Shown here in pieces: positions 8,807-16,467 of a DNA stretch of 64,000 nt; the first letter of the stretch is position 1, and every line of letters starts with the position of its first letter. Position numbers and translations under genes: made by a program. The notes beneath the pieces are model-generated. The model searched no databases, had not been told where the DNA came from, and saw nothing but the letters and a program-made list of their open reading frames with translations. Where the stretch lies: contig NZ_BKAH01000011.1 of NCBI RefSeq assembly GCF_007992455.1, forward strand, positions 22,117 to 86,116, in the 5' to 3' direction. Origin of the DNA: Microbacterium saccharophilum (GTDB lineage: Bacteria; Actinomycetota; Actinomycetes; Actinomycetales; Microbacteriaceae).

Positions 8807-9173
8807 CGGCGACCTTCCGCAGCACGGCTGCGATCTTGCGTCCGTGCGACGGGGTCGGGTAACGGCCGTGGCGGAGGTCGCCGCCGATCCCGTCGAGCAG
8901 CTTGACGAGGTCCTCGACGATGATCGCCATGTCGTCGGCGGGCTTCCGGTTGCGCTTGGCGAGGCTGACCGGCGCCTCGAGCACCCGCACCGCGAGAGCC
9001 TGCAGCCCGCGCTTGCCGTCGGCCACACCGAAGTCGAGTCGGGTGCCCTGCTTCAGAGTCGTGACTCCGGCGGGCAGCGCCGTGGCGTGCAGGAAGACGT
9101 CCTGGCCGTCATCGGTCGTGATGAAGCCGAACCCCTTCTCCTCGTCGTAGAACCTGACCTTGCCGGTGGGCAT
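8790..9173 (-). CDS. Cold-shock domain protein with C-terminal extension
   Basis: This 127-residue protein has a cold-shock RNA-binding domain at residues 1-67 (RNP motifs GKVRFYDEEKGFGFI and DVFLHATAL). A helical extension of about 60 residues (MAIIVEDLVKLLDGIGGDLRHG) is typical of the long actinobacterial CspB-like type and absent from CspA. It overlaps the DUF3027 gene by 17 bases, which suggests the two proteins work together. It probably acts as an RNA chaperone. Confidence 0.85.
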   Translation of the reverse strand: MPTGKVRFYDEEKGFGFITTDDGQDVFLHATALPAGVTTLKQGTRLDFGVADGKRGLQALAVRVLEAPVSLAKRNRKPADDMAIIVEDLVKLLDGIGGDLRHGRYPTPSHGRKIAAVLRKVADDLDA

Positions 9174-9262
9174 CTCAACCTCGCTCTCGCCCGCATGCGG
9201 GCGCAGTCCAACCGGGACCGTTCAGCCCCGCCCTCCAGCCTACGACACCGGCCGCGACCCAG

Positions 9263-9268
9263 TAGGCT
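9263..9268 (+). promoter_or_regulatory. -10 element, leaderless start at 9276
   Basis: TAGGCT lies seven bases before the ATG at 9276. It diverges from the cold-shock gene on the other strand. Confidence 0.5.
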
Positions 9269-9275
9269 GGAACGG

Positions 9276-9542
9276 ATGAGCACACCACACTCCGGCGAGG
9301 ATCTGCCGGTTCGCCGGATCGATCGCATCCTCGCGTTCATGTCCCTGGGGCTGCTCGTGCTGTCCATCCTGTGCTTCCTCGCGATCATCATCGGCACGAC
9401 AGCCGGCGCCGACTTCAGCGCCGGTCTGTGGCCGGCCCTCGGCACGATCGTCTACATCGCGCCGATCCTGGCCTTCGTGCTGCTCGTGGCGGTGCTCGTG
9501 ATGACCTTCGTCAGAAGGGCGCGGGCCAACAAGGGCTCCTGA
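9276..9542 (+). CDS. Small two-helix membrane protein
   Basis: This 88-residue protein has two predicted membrane segments (about residues 20-42, MSLGLLVLSILCFLAIII, and 56-78, IVYIAPILAFVLLVAVLV) and a basic C-terminus (RRARANKGS). Homologues are sometimes labelled multidrug ABC transporter ATPase, which the sequence does not support because no nucleotide-binding motif is present. It is one base upstream of the next ORF, so the two are likely co-transcribed. Function unknown. Confidence 0.75.
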   Translation: MSTPHSGEDLPVRRIDRILAFMSLGLLVLSILCFLAIIIGTTAGADFSAGLWPALGTIVYIAPILAFVLLVAVLVMTFVRRARANKGS

Positions 9543-9543
9543 C

Positions 9544-11253
9544 GTGGCCGCCACGGATGCCCGAGTCCTCGCGAGCACGCTCGCGGCGCTCGCGGACGAG
9601 CCCTTGCGGCGGATCCTGGCCGAACGGCGCGTCCCGCCGGCCACCGCGTGGGCCGATTACTACGACATGGCCGAGGCGCTCCTCGACCCGGTCCTGCTCG
9701 GCCGCGGGATCGCCGCGCTGTCCCGCACGGACGCGGACGCCCTGCAGCGGGCGCTGGATGACGGCACGCCGGTGCCGCCCGGCCCGCACCGCGACGACCT
9801 GACCGCGCGGGGCTTCCTCGACGACGAGGGGATGCCGTTCCGCGGCCTCCGCGACGTCTGGCCGGGCCTCGAGCCCGCTGTCTCCCTCGACACCGCTCCG
9901 GCCGCGGCGGACTCGGCCGAGCACGCCGCCGAGCGCGCGTTCGCGGCATCCACGTCCCTCGCCGACATCCTGCAGCTGAGTCTCGCGGCGCCCCTGAACC
10001 GGATCGGCTCCGGCGCGCTGGGTGCCGGAGACCGCCGGCGGCTCGTCGATTCCGGCGCCGCGAGCGACGGCGAAGAGGCCGACGAGCTCATCGCGATCGC
10101 GGAGCATGCCGGGCTCATCGCCCCGAGCGACCGGCAGTGGCTCGTCACCGCGACGGGCGTCGAGTGGCTCGCGACGGGCACCGTCCCGCGCTGGGCGAGC
10201 ATCGCCCGGGCGCTGCGCGACACGCTCCCCTCCGCGCTGCACGACGGCGACGGCGGCTGGATCCCGCTCCCGCAGTGGCCCGGCGCCTACCCGTTCGACA
10301 CGACCTGGCCGCTGCGCGCCGCCCGCAGCCGGCGGATGCTCGAGCGCTGGGCGATGATCGACGGCTCCGGAGCGACGCCCCCGTGGGCCGCGGGCCTCGC
10401 CCGCGGCGGCGACGCCGATCATGCCGCGCTGCAGGCGCTCCTCCCGCCCGAGGTCGACCGCGTCTACCTGCAGAACGACCTCACCGCCATCTCCCCCGGC
10501 CCGCTCGCGCCGCACCTCGACATGCGGCTGCGCACGATGGCGCGCCGCGAATCCCGCGCACAGGCGTCTACCTACCGCTTCACGGCGGAGTCGCTGAGCT
10601 CCGCGCTCACGGCGGGCGAGACGGCCGAGACGCTCCGCAGCTTCCTCGAGGAGCTGTCCCTCACCGGCCTCCCGCAGCCTCTCGCGTACGAGATCGAGCG
10701 CAGCGCGGCCCGCCATGGCACCATCCGGGTCGGTCCGGATGCCGCGGGCCGCACCCGCGTCACGAGCCACGACCGCGCGCTGCTGCGCGCCGTGGCCGTC
10801 GACCAGGCGCTCCGCCCGCTCGGCCTCTACCTCGACGGCGAGGTGCTGATCAGCCGGAGCCTCCCCGAGACGGCGTTCTGGATGCTGGCCGACGCCCGCT
10901 ACCCCGTCGTGTCCGTCGACATCGACGGGAACCCCCGCGCCCTCGATCGGCACCGCCTCGCGGCGGAGCCGCACGGCCTGCCCGCCGACCCCTACGCGGG
11001 TCTCCTGGCCCGCCTGCGCGGGGCGAACAGCGACGACTCGGATGCCGCGTGGCTCGGCCGCGAACTGGAGCAGGCCGTCCGCTCCCACGCCATCGTCACG
11101 ATCGTCGTGCGCCTGCCGGACGGCTCGGACCGGGAGATCACGATGGAGGCCACCGGGCTCGGCGGCGGCCGCCTCCGCGGTCGCGACCGCGCCGCCGACG
11201 TCGAGCGGACCCTGCCCGTCTCGAGCATCGTCAGCGTCCGCCCCGGTGCCTGA
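9544..11253 (+). CDS. Helicase-associated domain protein, partner of XPB helicase
   Basis: This 569-residue protein has no Walker motifs but carries an XPB/Ssl2 N-terminal-like (helicase_C_3) region in its C-terminal half (about 290-450). That region includes VDRVYLQNDLTAISPGPL and SVDIDGNPRAL. The N-terminal half is a tandem-helix region with winged-helix character. It starts at a GTG one base after the upstream stop. It precedes the XPB helicase gene, and the pairing recurs in actinobacteria, so it may be a targeting or regulatory subunit. That role is inference. Confidence 0.75.
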   Translation: MAATDARVLASTLAALADEPLRRILAERRVPPATAWADYYDMAEALLDPVLLGRGIAALSRTDADALQRALDDGTPVPPGPHRDDLTARGFLDDEGMPFRGLRDVWPGLEPAVSLDTAPAAADSAEHAAERAFAASTSLADILQLSLAAPLNRIGSGALGAGDRRRLVDSGAASDGEEADELIAIAEHAGLIAPSDRQWLVTATGVEWLATGTVPRWASIARALRDTLPSALHDGDGGWIPLPQWPGAYPFDTTWPLRAARSRRMLERWAMIDGSGATPPWAAGLARGGDADHAALQALLPPEVDRVYLQNDLTAISPGPLAPHLDMRLRTMARRESRAQASTYRFTAESLSSALTAGETAETLRSFLEELSLTGLPQPLAYEIERSAARHGTIRVGPDAAGRTRVTSHDRALLRAVAVDQALRPLGLYLDGEVLISRSLPETAFWMLADARYPVVSVDIDGNPRALDRHRLAAEPHGLPADPYAGLLARLRGANSDDSDAAWLGRELEQAVRSHAIVTIVVRLPDGSDREITMEATGLGGGRLRGRDRAADVERTLPVSSIVSVRPGA

Positions 11254-11289
11254 CGGCGCCCGCACCGGCCCGCGCCCCGGCCGCTCCGG

Positions 11290-11295
11290 TAGAAT
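11290..11295 (+). promoter_or_regulatory. -10 element before the XPB helicase
   Basis: TAGAAT followed by eight bases and ATG 11304 suggests a leaderless transcript for the helicase, independent of the upstream gene. Confidence 0.6.
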
Positions 11296-11303
11296 CGTCC
11301 GTT

Positions 11304-12947
11304 ATGGCTGACGGCCCCCTCATCGTGCAGAGCGACCGGACGGTGCTGCTCGAAGTGGCACACCCCCACGCCGAAGACGCGCGCCACGAGCTCGCGGTCT
11401 TCGCGGAGCTGGAGCGCGCCCCCGAGCACATCCACACCTACCGGATCACGCGGCTCGGGCTGTGGAACGCCCGCGCGGCCGGTCACGACGCCGAGGACAT
11501 GCTCGCGACCCTCGACCGCTGGTCGCGCTTCCCCGTGCCGCCGTCGGTGTCCATCGACATCCGCGAGACCGTCGGCCGGTACGGCCGACTCACGATCGAG
11601 CGCGACGACGAGGGCACCCTCATCCTCAAGTCGACGGATGCCGCGGTGCTGTCCGAGGTGGCCCGCAACAAGCGCATCCAGCCGCTGCTGATCGGGCAGC
11701 CGGCCGCCGGCGTCTACGTCATCGACGCGTGGGCGCGCGGGCACATCAAGCAGGAGCTGCTGAAGATCGGGTGGCCCGCCGAGGACCACGCCGGGTACAC
11801 GCCCGGCACGCCGCACGAGATCGACCTGCACGAGGACGGCTGGACGCTGCGCCCCTACCAGCGCAAGGCCGTCGACACGTTCAGCGCCGACGGGTCGGGC
11901 GTCGTCGTGCTCCCCTGCGGCGCCGGCAAGACGCTCGTCGGCGCGGCGGCGATGGCCGACACGAAGACGACGACCCTCATCCTCGTGACCAACACGGTGA
12001 GCGCGCGGCAGTGGCGCGACGAGCTGCTCAAGCGCACGTCGCTGACCCCCGAGGAGATCGGCGAGTACTCCGGTCAGTCCAAGGAGGTCAAGCCGGTCAC
12101 GATCGCGACCTACCAAATCCTCACCGCGAAGCGGAAGGGCGAGTACGCCCACCTGGCGCTGCTGGACGCCCTGGACTGGGGCCTCATCGTCTACGACGAG
12201 GTGCACCTGCTCCCGGCGCCCGTGTTCAAGCTCACGGCCGACCTGCAGGCGCGGCGCCGGCTGGGCCTGACCGCGACGCTCGTGCGCGAGGACGGCCGGG
12301 AGGGCGACGTGTTCAGCCTCATCGGCCCCAAGCGGTTCGACGCCCCGTGGAAGGAGATCGAGTCGCAGGGCTTCATCTCCCCCGCCGTCTGCTACGAAGT
12401 GCGCATCGACCTCCCGGCATCCGATCGCCTGGAGTACGCCGCCGCCGCAGACGAGGACCGCTACCGTCTCGCCGCGACGGCGCACGCGAAGATCGGCGTC
12501 GTCCGCGACCTCGTCGCGCGGCACGCCGGCGAGCAGATCCTCGTCATCGGGCAGTACCTCGACCAGATCGACATCCTCGCGGAGGCCCTGGACGCCCCGT
12601 CGATCACCGGCGCCACGCCCGTCGACGAGCGCGAGGTGCTGTACGCCGCGTTCCGTGAGGGCCGCATCCCGCTCCTGGTCGTCTCCAAGGTCGCGAACTT
12701 CTCGATCGACCTGCCCGAGGCGTCCGTGGCGATCCAGGTCTCCGGATCGTTCGGCTCACGCCAGGAGGAGGCCCAGCGCCTCGGCCGGCTGCTGCGCCCG
12801 AAGACCTCGGGGCACACCGCGAGCTTCTACACGCTCATCGCGCGCGACACCGTCGACCAGGACTACGCGCAGAACCGCCAGCGCTTCCTCGCCGAGCAGG
12901 GCTACAGCTACACGATCCTCGACGCCGACCAGCTCGCCGCCGCGTAG
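11304..12947 (+). CDS. XPB-type DNA repair helicase (SF2)
   Basis: This 547-residue DEAD/DEAH-family helicase belongs to the bacterial XPB group and is a 3-prime to 5-prime DNA translocase implicated in repair. An N-terminal damage-recognition-like domain (1-170) is followed by RecA-like domain 1 with LPCGAGKTLVG (Walker A, near 214) and VYDEVH (DEVH box, near 297). Domain 2 has VVSKVANFSIDLPEA and the arginine-finger motif EAQRLGRLLRP. The length is normal and all core motifs are intact. Confidence 0.92.
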   Translation: MADGPLIVQSDRTVLLEVAHPHAEDARHELAVFAELERAPEHIHTYRITRLGLWNARAAGHDAEDMLATLDRWSRFPVPPSVSIDIRETVGRYGRLTIERDDEGTLILKSTDAAVLSEVARNKRIQPLLIGQPAAGVYVIDAWARGHIKQELLKIGWPAEDHAGYTPGTPHEIDLHEDGWTLRPYQRKAVDTFSADGSGVVVLPCGAGKTLVGAAAMADTKTTTLILVTNTVSARQWRDELLKRTSLTPEEIGEYSGQSKEVKPVTIATYQILTAKRKGEYAHLALLDALDWGLIVYDEVHLLPAPVFKLTADLQARRRLGLTATLVREDGREGDVFSLIGPKRFDAPWKEIESQGFISPAVCYEVRIDLPASDRLEYAAAADEDRYRLAATAHAKIGVVRDLVARHAGEQILVIGQYLDQIDILAEALDAPSITGATPVDEREVLYAAFREGRIPLLVVSKVANFSIDLPEASVAIQVSGSFGSRQEEAQRLGRLLRPKTSGHTASFYTLIARDTVDQDYAQNRQRFLAEQGYSYTILDADQLAAA

Positions 12948-13010
12948 GGCGCCGGGGGTCCGGGTGGCCGGGTGGGTCCGGGGTGCCGGGCCGCCCGGCA
13001 TCCGGCATCC

Positions 13011-13128
13011 CGATGTCACACCTCGCGCGGGTACCCGCGCTACTCGGTCGCGCGTTCTGTGACACGCCGCGCGCCGATGTCACGAGTGACGACGGTGCGC
13101 GCGGCGATACCCGCAGCTTCTGTGACGC
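13011..13128 (+). repeat. Two copies of a palindromic intergenic element
   Basis: In the 182-nt gap between two convergent genes, two related units of about 55 bp (13011-13066 and 13075-13129) share the order CGATGTCAC, TACCCGC, TTCTGTGAC. Each unit has inverted ends (TGTCACA/TGTGACA in the first, GTCAC/GTGAC in the second) and can fold into a long hairpin. They may act as the bidirectional terminator for the helicase and the CPBP gene. Confidence 0.65.
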
Positions 13129-13129
13129 G

Positions 13130-14140
13130 CTACGCCGACGGCGACGCCGACGGCGCCGGCACCGGCGGGGTCAGCACGAGCGTGCGGCCGAGCTTCGCGC
13201 GGCGGAACATGAGCTCCACGGCGCCGACATACGCGGCGATGACGATCGCCGACCAGAAGAAGCTCGCAAGGCCGGGCGAGGAATCGTTCACGTCGCCGAG
13301 CCCCGCGAGTGCGAGCAGGAACGCCAGCAGGTTGTTGACGACGTGCAGCGCGATGGCGGCCTCGAGCCCTCCGGTCCGCCACGTGAGCCAGCCCGCGGCG
13401 ATCGCGAAGATCCCCACGCTCACCTGCCCCAGCGGGTCGTAGAGGTGACCGAGGACGAAGAGCGGCACCGGCAGCAGGATCGCGAACGCCGGATGCCGCA
13501 GCCACCGCCCGATGGCCTGCTGCAGGTAGCCGCGGAAGACGTACTCCTCCGCCGCGGCCTGCAGCGGGATGAGCAGCAGCAGCACGGCGAGGGTCGCCCA
13601 CAGCGCCGGGTTCTCCTGCGGCGGCACGACGCCGCCGCCGTCCCCCGCCTCGGCGGGCAGGAGCGCGGAAAGGCCGCTCAGCGCCAGGGAGATGACGATC
13701 GCGACGGCGCCGCACAGCAGCATCCACCGCCAGCGCAGCCGCCCCGCGGCGGACGAGACGAGCCCCACCCGGCGGCCGTTGACGATGAGGGATGCCAGGA
13801 CGTACGCCGGGAGCATCAGCACGATGGTGCCGAGGGTGAGGGCGATGAGGAACGGGTCGGTCAGATCGAAGGCGATGCCCTGGCCGAGGGTCAGGATGCG
13901 CTCGGCGAACGCCGGGTCGGCGAGGGAGACCGCGATGAGGGCGACGAGCACGATGCCCAGCAGCGCCGCGTAGAACGCGATGCCGAGGATGCCGACGACG
14001 AGCGGCGTCCACCAGGCGCTCCGGCGCCGCGCGAACACGAGCCGGTGGAACGCGAGCCCGCCGGTGAGCGCATCGACGGGAAGCGGGGCGGGAGCGGGCG
14101 CGGGGCGGAGAGCCGGCGGCGCGGGGGTGGGCGTCGTCAT
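13130..14140 (-). CDS. CPBP family intramembrane metalloprotease
   Basis: This 336-residue polytopic membrane protein has a Pro/Ala-rich cytoplasmic N-terminus and about eight hydrophobic helices. The CPBP (Abi, CAAX protease) signature is present: EEYVFRGYLQ near residue 210 supplies the Glu-Glu and Arg, LGHLYDP supplies the metal-binding His, and a final AIALHVVNNLLAF supplies the last His/Asn motif. The ATG at 14140 is used; a GGAGG lies unusually close to it, so the start could differ by a few codons. Bacterial members act in prenyl-protein processing, bacteriocin immunity or protein secretion; which applies here is unknown. Confidence 0.82.
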   Translation of the reverse strand: MTTPTPAPPALRPAPAPAPLPVDALTGGLAFHRLVFARRRSAWWTPLVVGILGIAFYAALLGIVLVALIAVSLADPAFAERILTLGQGIAFDLTDPFLIALTLGTIVLMLPAYVLASLIVNGRRVGLVSSAAGRLRWRWMLLCGAVAIVISLALSGLSALLPAEAGDGGGVVPPQENPALWATLAVLLLLIPLQAAAEEYVFRGYLQQAIGRWLRHPAFAILLPVPLFVLGHLYDPLGQVSVGIFAIAAGWLTWRTGGLEAAIALHVVNNLLAFLLALAGLGDVNDSSPGLASFFWSAIVIAAYVGAVELMFRRAKLGRTLVLTPPVPAPSASPSA

Positions 14141-14183
14141 GCCTCCATCTTCGCCGATCCGGACGGAGGGACGGCGAGCGGGT

Positions 14184-15098
14184 TCAGTCGGCTCCACCCG
14201 CCCGGCGCAACCAGTCCACGGCGAGGGCCGCGACGGCGTCCGGGGCGTCATCCGTGACGAAGTGGGCGGCGTCCGGGATGAAGGCCAGTTCGAAGCGCTC
14301 GGCGTAGCGGTCGTGGTCGCGGCACATGCCGCGCACGACCGGCTCGGTGAACGGCCGGTCCTCTTGCCCGAACGCCAGCAGGGTCGGCGGCTGCAGGCGC
14401 ATCCGCTTGTAGTGGGTGCCCATCAGCCGGGGCAGCTCGGGGCCGATCATCCCGAGGACGACCTTGCGGGTAGCCCGCGCCACCTCGGGCCGCTGCTCCA
14501 CACGCAGGTAGCTATCCAGCGTCGCTTCCGACATCGGATGCACCGCCCACGGCGGCCCGAGGGTCCAGCGCAGCGACTGCCGATGCCCGCCCCACAGCAT
14601 CCGGGGGTACACGCGGAACGCCGGCAGCATCCGCGGCGTGAACCGCATGAAGCCCGGCGGGACCGACATCTGCACGAGCGTGCGCACCCGTGCCGGATGC
14701 GCGTAGGCCAGGTGCATCCCGGTCACCGCCCCCAGATCATGGGTTATGACGTGGGCGCGGTCGATCCCGAGCACCTCCATCAGTGCGATGAGGTCGTGCA
14801 TGCGCGTCTCGTGGCCGATGCGCGGGTCGTCCGCCTCCGTCCAGCCCGCACCCCGCAGGTCGGGGCAGATCACGCGGTACCCCTGCGCCGCGATCGCGGG
14901 GGCGATGTCGCGCCATTGCCACCAGTGCTCCGGGAAGCCGTGCAGGAGCAGGACGGGCGGTCCCTCCCCGACCGTGGCGACGTGGGTGCGGAGCCCCGGC
15001 GTCTCGACGATCGTGTGGGCGAAGCCCGGCGCGGCCGGCAGCGGCGGGCTCCAGATCGTGGTGTCGGCGGCCGGCCCGCCGGCGTGTGGCGTGTCCAT
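14184..15098 (-). CDS. Alpha/beta hydrolase, epoxide hydrolase-like
   Basis: This 304-residue alpha/beta-fold hydrolase has the oxyanion motif LLHGFPEHWWQW and CPDLRGAGWTE. The nucleophile elbow THDLGAVTG has Asp as nucleophile, which points to the epoxide hydrolase/haloalkane dehalogenase group rather than esterases. The catalytic His lies near residue 283 in DAAHFV. It is transcribed divergently from a TetR repressor with a shared palindrome between them, so expression is probably induced by the repressor ligand, perhaps the hydrolase substrate. Confidence 0.85.
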   Translation of the reverse strand: MDTPHAGGPAADTTIWSPPLPAAPGFAHTIVETPGLRTHVATVGEGPPVLLLHGFPEHWWQWRDIAPAIAAQGYRVICPDLRGAGWTEADDPRIGHETRMHDLIALMEVLGIDRAHVITHDLGAVTGMHLAYAHPARVRTLVQMSVPPGFMRFTPRMLPAFRVYPRMLWGGHRQSLRWTLGPPWAVHPMSEATLDSYLRVEQRPEVARATRKVVLGMIGPELPRLMGTHYKRMRLQPPTLLAFGQEDRPFTEPVVRGMCRDHDRYAERFELAFIPDAAHFVTDDAPDAVAALAVDWLRRAGGAD

Positions 15099-15109
15099 GC
15101 GGCGACGAT

Positions 15110-15123
15110 ACTACGTTCGTAGT
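15110..15123. promoter_or_regulatory. TetR-type operator between hydrolase and regulator
   Basis: ACTACG-TT-CGTAGT is a perfect inverted repeat in the 51-nt divergent intergenic region. Its left half overlaps the hydrolase -10 (TAGTAT on the minus strand), so repressor binding would block that promoter. A TAGGGT box six bases before the GTG at 15150 probably serves the tetR gene. Confidence 0.65.
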
Positions 15124-15149
15124 GCCCGCGTCGGCCGTAGGGTCGGAGC

Positions 15150-15701
15150 GTGACCGACACCCGCAGCCGCGCCCTCGACGCCGCCGTCACCCTCGTCGGC
15201 GAGCAGGGCATCCGCGCGCTCACGCACGCGCGCGTCGACGAGCGCGCCGGGCTCCCCAAGGGATCGACGTCGAACTGGTTCCGCACGCGCCACGCGCTCG
15301 TCGCCGGTGTCACCGCCTGGATCGCGGAGCGGGAGCGCGCCGACTTCGCCGCCGCTTCCGGCGACGCGCCGCGCGACGCGGACGAGCTCATCGACGCCTT
15401 CAGCGCGATGGTCGCGGCGGAGACCGGCCCGTTCGCATCCCGCAGCCGGGCCCGGTACGCCATGTTCCTCGAGGGGGCGGCCGACCCGGAGCTGCTCGCC
15501 CCGCTGCTGGCGCAGCGTGCGGCGTTCGAAGAATGGATGCGGGCGCTCCTGGCCGGCATCGGGATCACGCCGGACCACGACCTCACGCGGGCGACCATGG
15601 CGGGGCTGGAGGGCCTCGTCCTGCACCGGCTGACCGTGGATCCGAACGCCGAGATCCGCCCCGTCGTCGCCCGGATCGTGCGGGGCGCCAGGGTCCGCTG
15701 A
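15150..15701 (+). CDS. TetR family transcriptional regulator
   Basis: This 183-residue repressor has an N-terminal helix-turn-helix at residues 8-50 (GIRALTHARVDERAGLPKGS, then SNWFRTRHALV). A helical ligand-binding C-terminus ends in PVVARIVRGARVR. It starts at a GTG that may be leaderless. Because it diverges from the epoxide-hydrolase-like gene across a perfect palindrome, it most likely controls that gene and itself. The ligand is unknown. Confidence 0.85.
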   Translation: MTDTRSRALDAAVTLVGEQGIRALTHARVDERAGLPKGSTSNWFRTRHALVAGVTAWIAERERADFAAASGDAPRDADELIDAFSAMVAAETGPFASRSRARYAMFLEGAADPELLAPLLAQRAAFEEWMRALLAGIGITPDHDLTRATMAGLEGLVLHRLTVDPNAEIRPVVARIVRGARVR

Positions 15702-15746
15702 GCCCGGCGTACCGCCGATATCCAGCACACACATGAGATCCGGTGC

Positions 15747-15752
15747 CAGGAT
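15747..15752 (+). promoter_or_regulatory. -10 element before the response regulator
   Basis: CAGGAT lies six bases before the ATG at 15759, giving a leaderless start for the two-component operon. Confidence 0.45.
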
Positions 15753-15758
15753 GGGGCT

Positions 15759-16451
15759 ATGACCGCAGCGCGCATCCTCGTCGTCGACGACGAGCCGAAC
15801 ATCCGGGACCTGCTGGTGACGAGCCTCCGCTTCGCCGGCTATCAGGTCCGCGCCGTCGCCAACGGGGCGCAGACGATCTCCGCCGTCCTGGAGGAGGAAC
15901 CCGACCTCATCATCCTCGATGTCATGCTCCCCGACATGAACGGGTTCAGCGTGACCAAGCGGCTCCGCGGCGCCGGCTACACCGCACCCATCCTCTTCCT
16001 CACCGCGAAGGACGAGACCGAGGACAAGATCGAAGGTCTCAACGCCGGCGGCGACGATTACGTCACGAAGCCGTTCAGCCTCGACGAGATCGTCGCCCGC
16101 ATCGAGGCGATCCTCCGCCGGACGATGCAGGCCGACGAGGAGTCCACCATCCGCGCCGGCGAGCTGACGATGGACCAGGACACCCACGACGTCCTCGTCG
16201 GCGACGTGTCGATCGACCTGTCCCCCACCGAGTTCAAGCTGCTGCGCTACCTGATGCTGAACCCGAACCGGGTGCTCAGCAAGGCGCAGATCCTCGACCA
16301 TGTCTGGGAGTACGACTTCAACGGGGACGCCGGGATCGTGGAGAGCTACATCTCCTACCTGCGCCGCAAGATCGACCCGTACTCGTCCGAGCCGCTCATC
16401 CAGACCAAGCGCGGATTCGGCTACATGCTGAAGGCCGGCAAGACCTCGTAG
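15759..16451 (+). CDS. OmpR/PhoB-family response regulator
   Basis: This 230-residue response regulator has a receiver domain at residues 5-118: acidic pocket VVDDEPN, phospho-acceptor Asp near 55 in LIILDVMLPD, and Lys near 106 in YVTKPFSL. A winged-helix DNA-binding domain lies at 135-228 (LSPTEFKLLRYL, HVWEYDFNGDAGIVESYISY). It resembles the TcrA/PrrA/MprA group. The kinase gene follows after 16 bases with its own GGGAGG ribosome site. Confidence 0.9.
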   Translation: MTAARILVVDDEPNIRDLLVTSLRFAGYQVRAVANGAQTISAVLEEEPDLIILDVMLPDMNGFSVTKRLRGAGYTAPILFLTAKDETEDKIEGLNAGGDDYVTKPFSLDEIVARIEAILRRTMQADEESTIRAGELTMDQDTHDVLVGDVSIDLSPTEFKLLRYLMLNPNRVLSKAQILDHVWEYDFNGDAGIVESYISYLRRKIDPYSSEPLIQTKRGFGYMLKAGKTS

Positions 16452-16467
16452 GACCCGGGAGGCCCGG

